From NCBI GenBank assembly GCA_031264545.1, contig JAISDV010000016.1:1-14646 (forward strand): a DNA stretch of 14,646 nucleotides, in the 5' to 3' direction. Position numbers and translations under genes: made by a program. This document shows, piece by piece, positions 13,054-14,646 of the stretch (position 1 is the stretch's first letter; each line of letters begins with the position of its first letter). This DNA is from Oscillospiraceae bacterium. Lineage in GTDB: Bacteria > Bacillota > Clostridia > Oscillospirales > Oscillospiraceae. The notes below the pieces were generated by a model. That model saw only the letters and a program-made list of their open reading frames with translations. It had not been told where the DNA came from and made no database searches.

Positions 13054-14646
13054 TTATTCTTCCCCGGTTTCGGGGGTGTCTCCCGTGGCCTCGCCGTTTT
13101 CGGAGACTTCGTAGACCACGGCGTCGCCTGCTTCAGGCGCCTCGCAAACGGCGCTCTCCGCTCCGGTTTCAGCTTTTTTCTCAGGCTCGAGCAGCGCGCG
13201 GATGCTCAGGGATATTTTCTGCTTGTCGGTATCCACAGCGGTGATCCTGACGTCTGCGGTCTGGCCGACGGCGAGCACCTCGTCGGGCTTTATGATGCGG
13301 CGGGCTGCGATCTGGGAAATATGGATAAGACCGTCGACGCCGGGTATGACCTCGGCGAAAGCGCCGAAAGGCATGAGCTTAACGATTTTGACATTTACCT
13401 GATCGCCGGCCTTGTAGACGCTCATAAACTTCTCCCACGGATTCCCGTCGGGGTCCTTATAGCCGAGAGATATTCTGCGGTTTTCCTTATCAAAGCTGAT
13501 AACATACACGTCGACCGTATCGCCGACGTTCATAATGTCGGAAGGCTGCCTGATGCGGCTCCAGCTCAGCTCGGAAACATGGATCATGCCGTCTATCCCG
13601 CCGATGTCGACGAACACGCCGTAGCCGGTGAGGGATTTGACGATGCCCTGATAGCGCTTACCGACCTCGATCTCACTCCAGATCTTTTCAGCGCGCTCCC
13701 TGCGCTCATCCTTCGCAACGGCGCTGATGCTGCCGACGACGCGGCGGCGTCCCCTGTTGACCTCGGTTATCTTGAGACGCACCTTCTTTTTGAGAAGCGC
13801 GCTCATGTCCGCGTCCTTCGGAAGCCCCGTCTGAGAATTGGGGACGAAAACGCGCACGCCCCTGACGGAAGCGACCACGCCGCCCTTGTTGTCCTCGGTG
13901 ACGGTGCCCTCGAGAACGACGGCGTTTTCGAAAGCCTCCTCAACCATTGTCCAGGCCTTCGCGGCGTCGAGACGCCGCTTGGAGAGCATGACCGTACCTT
14001 CCACATCGTTGACACGGACTACGCAGGCTTCTATGGTGTCGCCGATCTTGATGAGCTGGTCGAGCGCCGCGTCGGCATCATCCGTAAATTCCGAAACAGG
14101 GATGTACCCGGACTGCTTCGCGCCCAGGTCAACGCTGATTTCCGTAGGAGTTATCGCATCAACAATACCGGTAACGGTATCGCCGTTATAGATTGTTTTT
14201 ATAGAATCCTCCAGCATCTGGTCGAAAGTCATTTCCGCCTCGGGAACGGCCTCTTCTGTCGTACCGGGCGCTGTGGTCTCTTCGATCTTGAGCTCGTCAG
14301 TCATGGTTTGTTGTACCTCCTTAATGATCCAAGCAGGCGTTGACGCGCCGGCTGTAACGCCTATGGTATCCGCGTTCTCGAATGCGGTCACATCCAGCTC
14401 CTCCGCCGAGGCGATAAACTGGACGTTTTGGCAGTGTTCCCTGCAAATTTCGGCAAGGTGGACACTGTTAGCGCTGTGCCGGGCGCCGATAACGATCATT
14501 GCGCCGCACTTCTCGGATAAATCCGCAGCGGCGGACTGCCTGATGGATGTAGCTCCGCATATTGTATCAAAATATTCGCAATTTGTACACTCTTTTTTAA
14601 GAATTTTTTTCGTTTCCTCCAAAACACGCCGGGTTTGCGTCGTCTG
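13054..14646 (-). CDS. ispH-rpsA: IspH–ribosomal protein S1 fusion, 5' end cut by window
   Basis: Bifunctional protein: 4-hydroxy-3-methylbut-2-enyl diphosphate reductase (last MEP-pathway step, Fe-S enzyme) fused to an S1 RNA-binding protein. The frame is open to the window edge, so the start lies outside; 530 residues are visible. Visible residues 1-108 are the IspH end: QTTQTR at the edge, DTICGAT with an Fe-S cysteine (C30), HSANS where most IspH have SSNS, and GVTAGASTPAWII (96-108). Four S1 domains follow at about 155-227, 245-310, 329-398 and 414-486, the last two best conserved (GYGVFVDIGGIDGMIHVSEL, GAFAEVIPGVDGLIHIS). The C-terminal tail (487-530) is acidic and low in complexity. 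Such fusions are well known in Clostridia. An internal Shine-Dalgarno site and ATG sit at the junction. Confidence 0.95.
   Translation of the reverse strand, partial: QTTQTRRVLEETKKILKKECTNCEYFDTICGATSIRQSAAADLSEKCGAMIVIGARHSANSVHLAEICREHCQNVQFIASAEELDVTAFENADTIGVTAGASTPAWIIKEVQQTMTDELKIEETTAPGTTEEAVPEAEMTFDQMLEDSIKTIYNGDTVTGIVDAITPTEISVDLGAKQSGYIPVSEFTDDADAALDQLIKIGDTIEACVVRVNDVEGTVMLSKRRLDAAKAWTMVEEAFENAVVLEGTVTEDNKGGVVASVRGVRVFVPNSQTGLPKDADMSALLKKKVRLKITEVNRGRRRVVGSISAVAKDERRERAEKIWSEIEVGKRYQGIVKSLTGYGVFVDIGGIDGMIHVSELSWSRIRQPSDIMNVGDTVDVYVISFDKENRRISLGYKDPDGNPWEKFMSVYKAGDQVNVKIVKLMPFGAFAEVIPGVDGLIHISQIAARRIIKPDEVLAVGQTADVRITAVDTDKQKISLSIRALLEPEKKAETGAESAVCEAPEAGDAVVYEVSENGEATGDTPETGEE
14315..14322 (-). 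promoter_or_regulatory. Internal Shine-Dalgarno site before the S1 part of the fusion
   Basis: AAGGAGGT on the minus strand lies 10 bases before an in-frame ATG at 14302-14304 (protein MTDELKIEE). This is exactly where the IspH domain ends and the linker to S1 begins. Starting there would give a free 416-residue S1 protein. The same bases encode Lys-Glu-Val, which is common at the end of IspH, so the match could be partly coincidental. Confidence 0.55.

Noticed and set aside
12886..14343. 485-codon open frame on the plus strand
   Set aside because: Antisense to the S1 domains of the fusion gene. It starts in the hairpin cluster and crosses the terminator, and it has no family resemblance.
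14620..14622. TTG as the start of the IspH-S1 gene
   Set aside because: The frame continues upstream to the window edge with IspH-like residues (QTTQTRRV), and the IspH fold needs far more N-terminal sequence. The real start is outside the window.

Overview
The window is a GC-rich chromosomal segment from a Bacillota, most likely a clostridial lineage such as the Oscillospirales. Evidence for this is an IspH–ribosomal protein S1 fusion (typical of Clostridia), a cdaA-cdaR pair, the yicC-remA-gmk-rpoZ-priA-def-fmt-rsmB order known from Bacillus, a CarD-family regulator, strong AGGAGG-type Shine-Dalgarno sites and sigma-A promoters. The lineage is an inference from gene content, since there is no rRNA in the window. 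All 15 genes lie on the minus strand and are tightly packed, with 4-8 base stop/start overlaps. The layout below follows the direction of transcription, from high to low coordinates.

Block 1 (14646-12990): the 3' part of an ispH-rpsA fusion gene, open at the window edge. It has a perfect Shine-Dalgarno sequence and an ATG exactly at the junction between the IspH and S1 parts, and ends in a strong rho-independent terminator. Block 2 (12989-12849): a non-coding cluster of four consecutive hairpins, the only stretch that known genes do not explain. Block 3 (12836-10644): a sigma-A promoter, carD (TTG start), a probable terminator, ispD-ispF (two consecutive MEP-pathway isoprenoid genes sharing an ATGA overlap), then a DUF3343 small protein and a cysteine-desulfurase-like aminotransferase, also joined by an ATGA overlap.

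Block 4 (9510-1): a near-consensus promoter driving cdaA-cdaR-yicC-remA-gmk-rpoZ-priA-def-fmt-rsmB. These genes cover cyclic di-AMP synthesis and its membrane regulator, RNA turnover, a biofilm/osmotic regulator, GMP kinase, the RNA polymerase omega subunit, replication restart, peptide deformylation, initiator-tRNA formylation and 16S rRNA methylation. rsmB runs off the left edge. Relative to Bacillus subtilis, coaBC is missing between rpoZ and priA, and glmM does not follow cdaR.

Most of the window is conserved housekeeping. The points that deserve a second look are the tandem hairpin cluster, the internal translation start in ispH-rpsA, and the DUF3343/desulfurase pair. I saw no phage, insertion sequence, CRISPR array, tRNA or rRNA, and no gene-free stretch longer than about 300 bases; the longest is 12758-13053.
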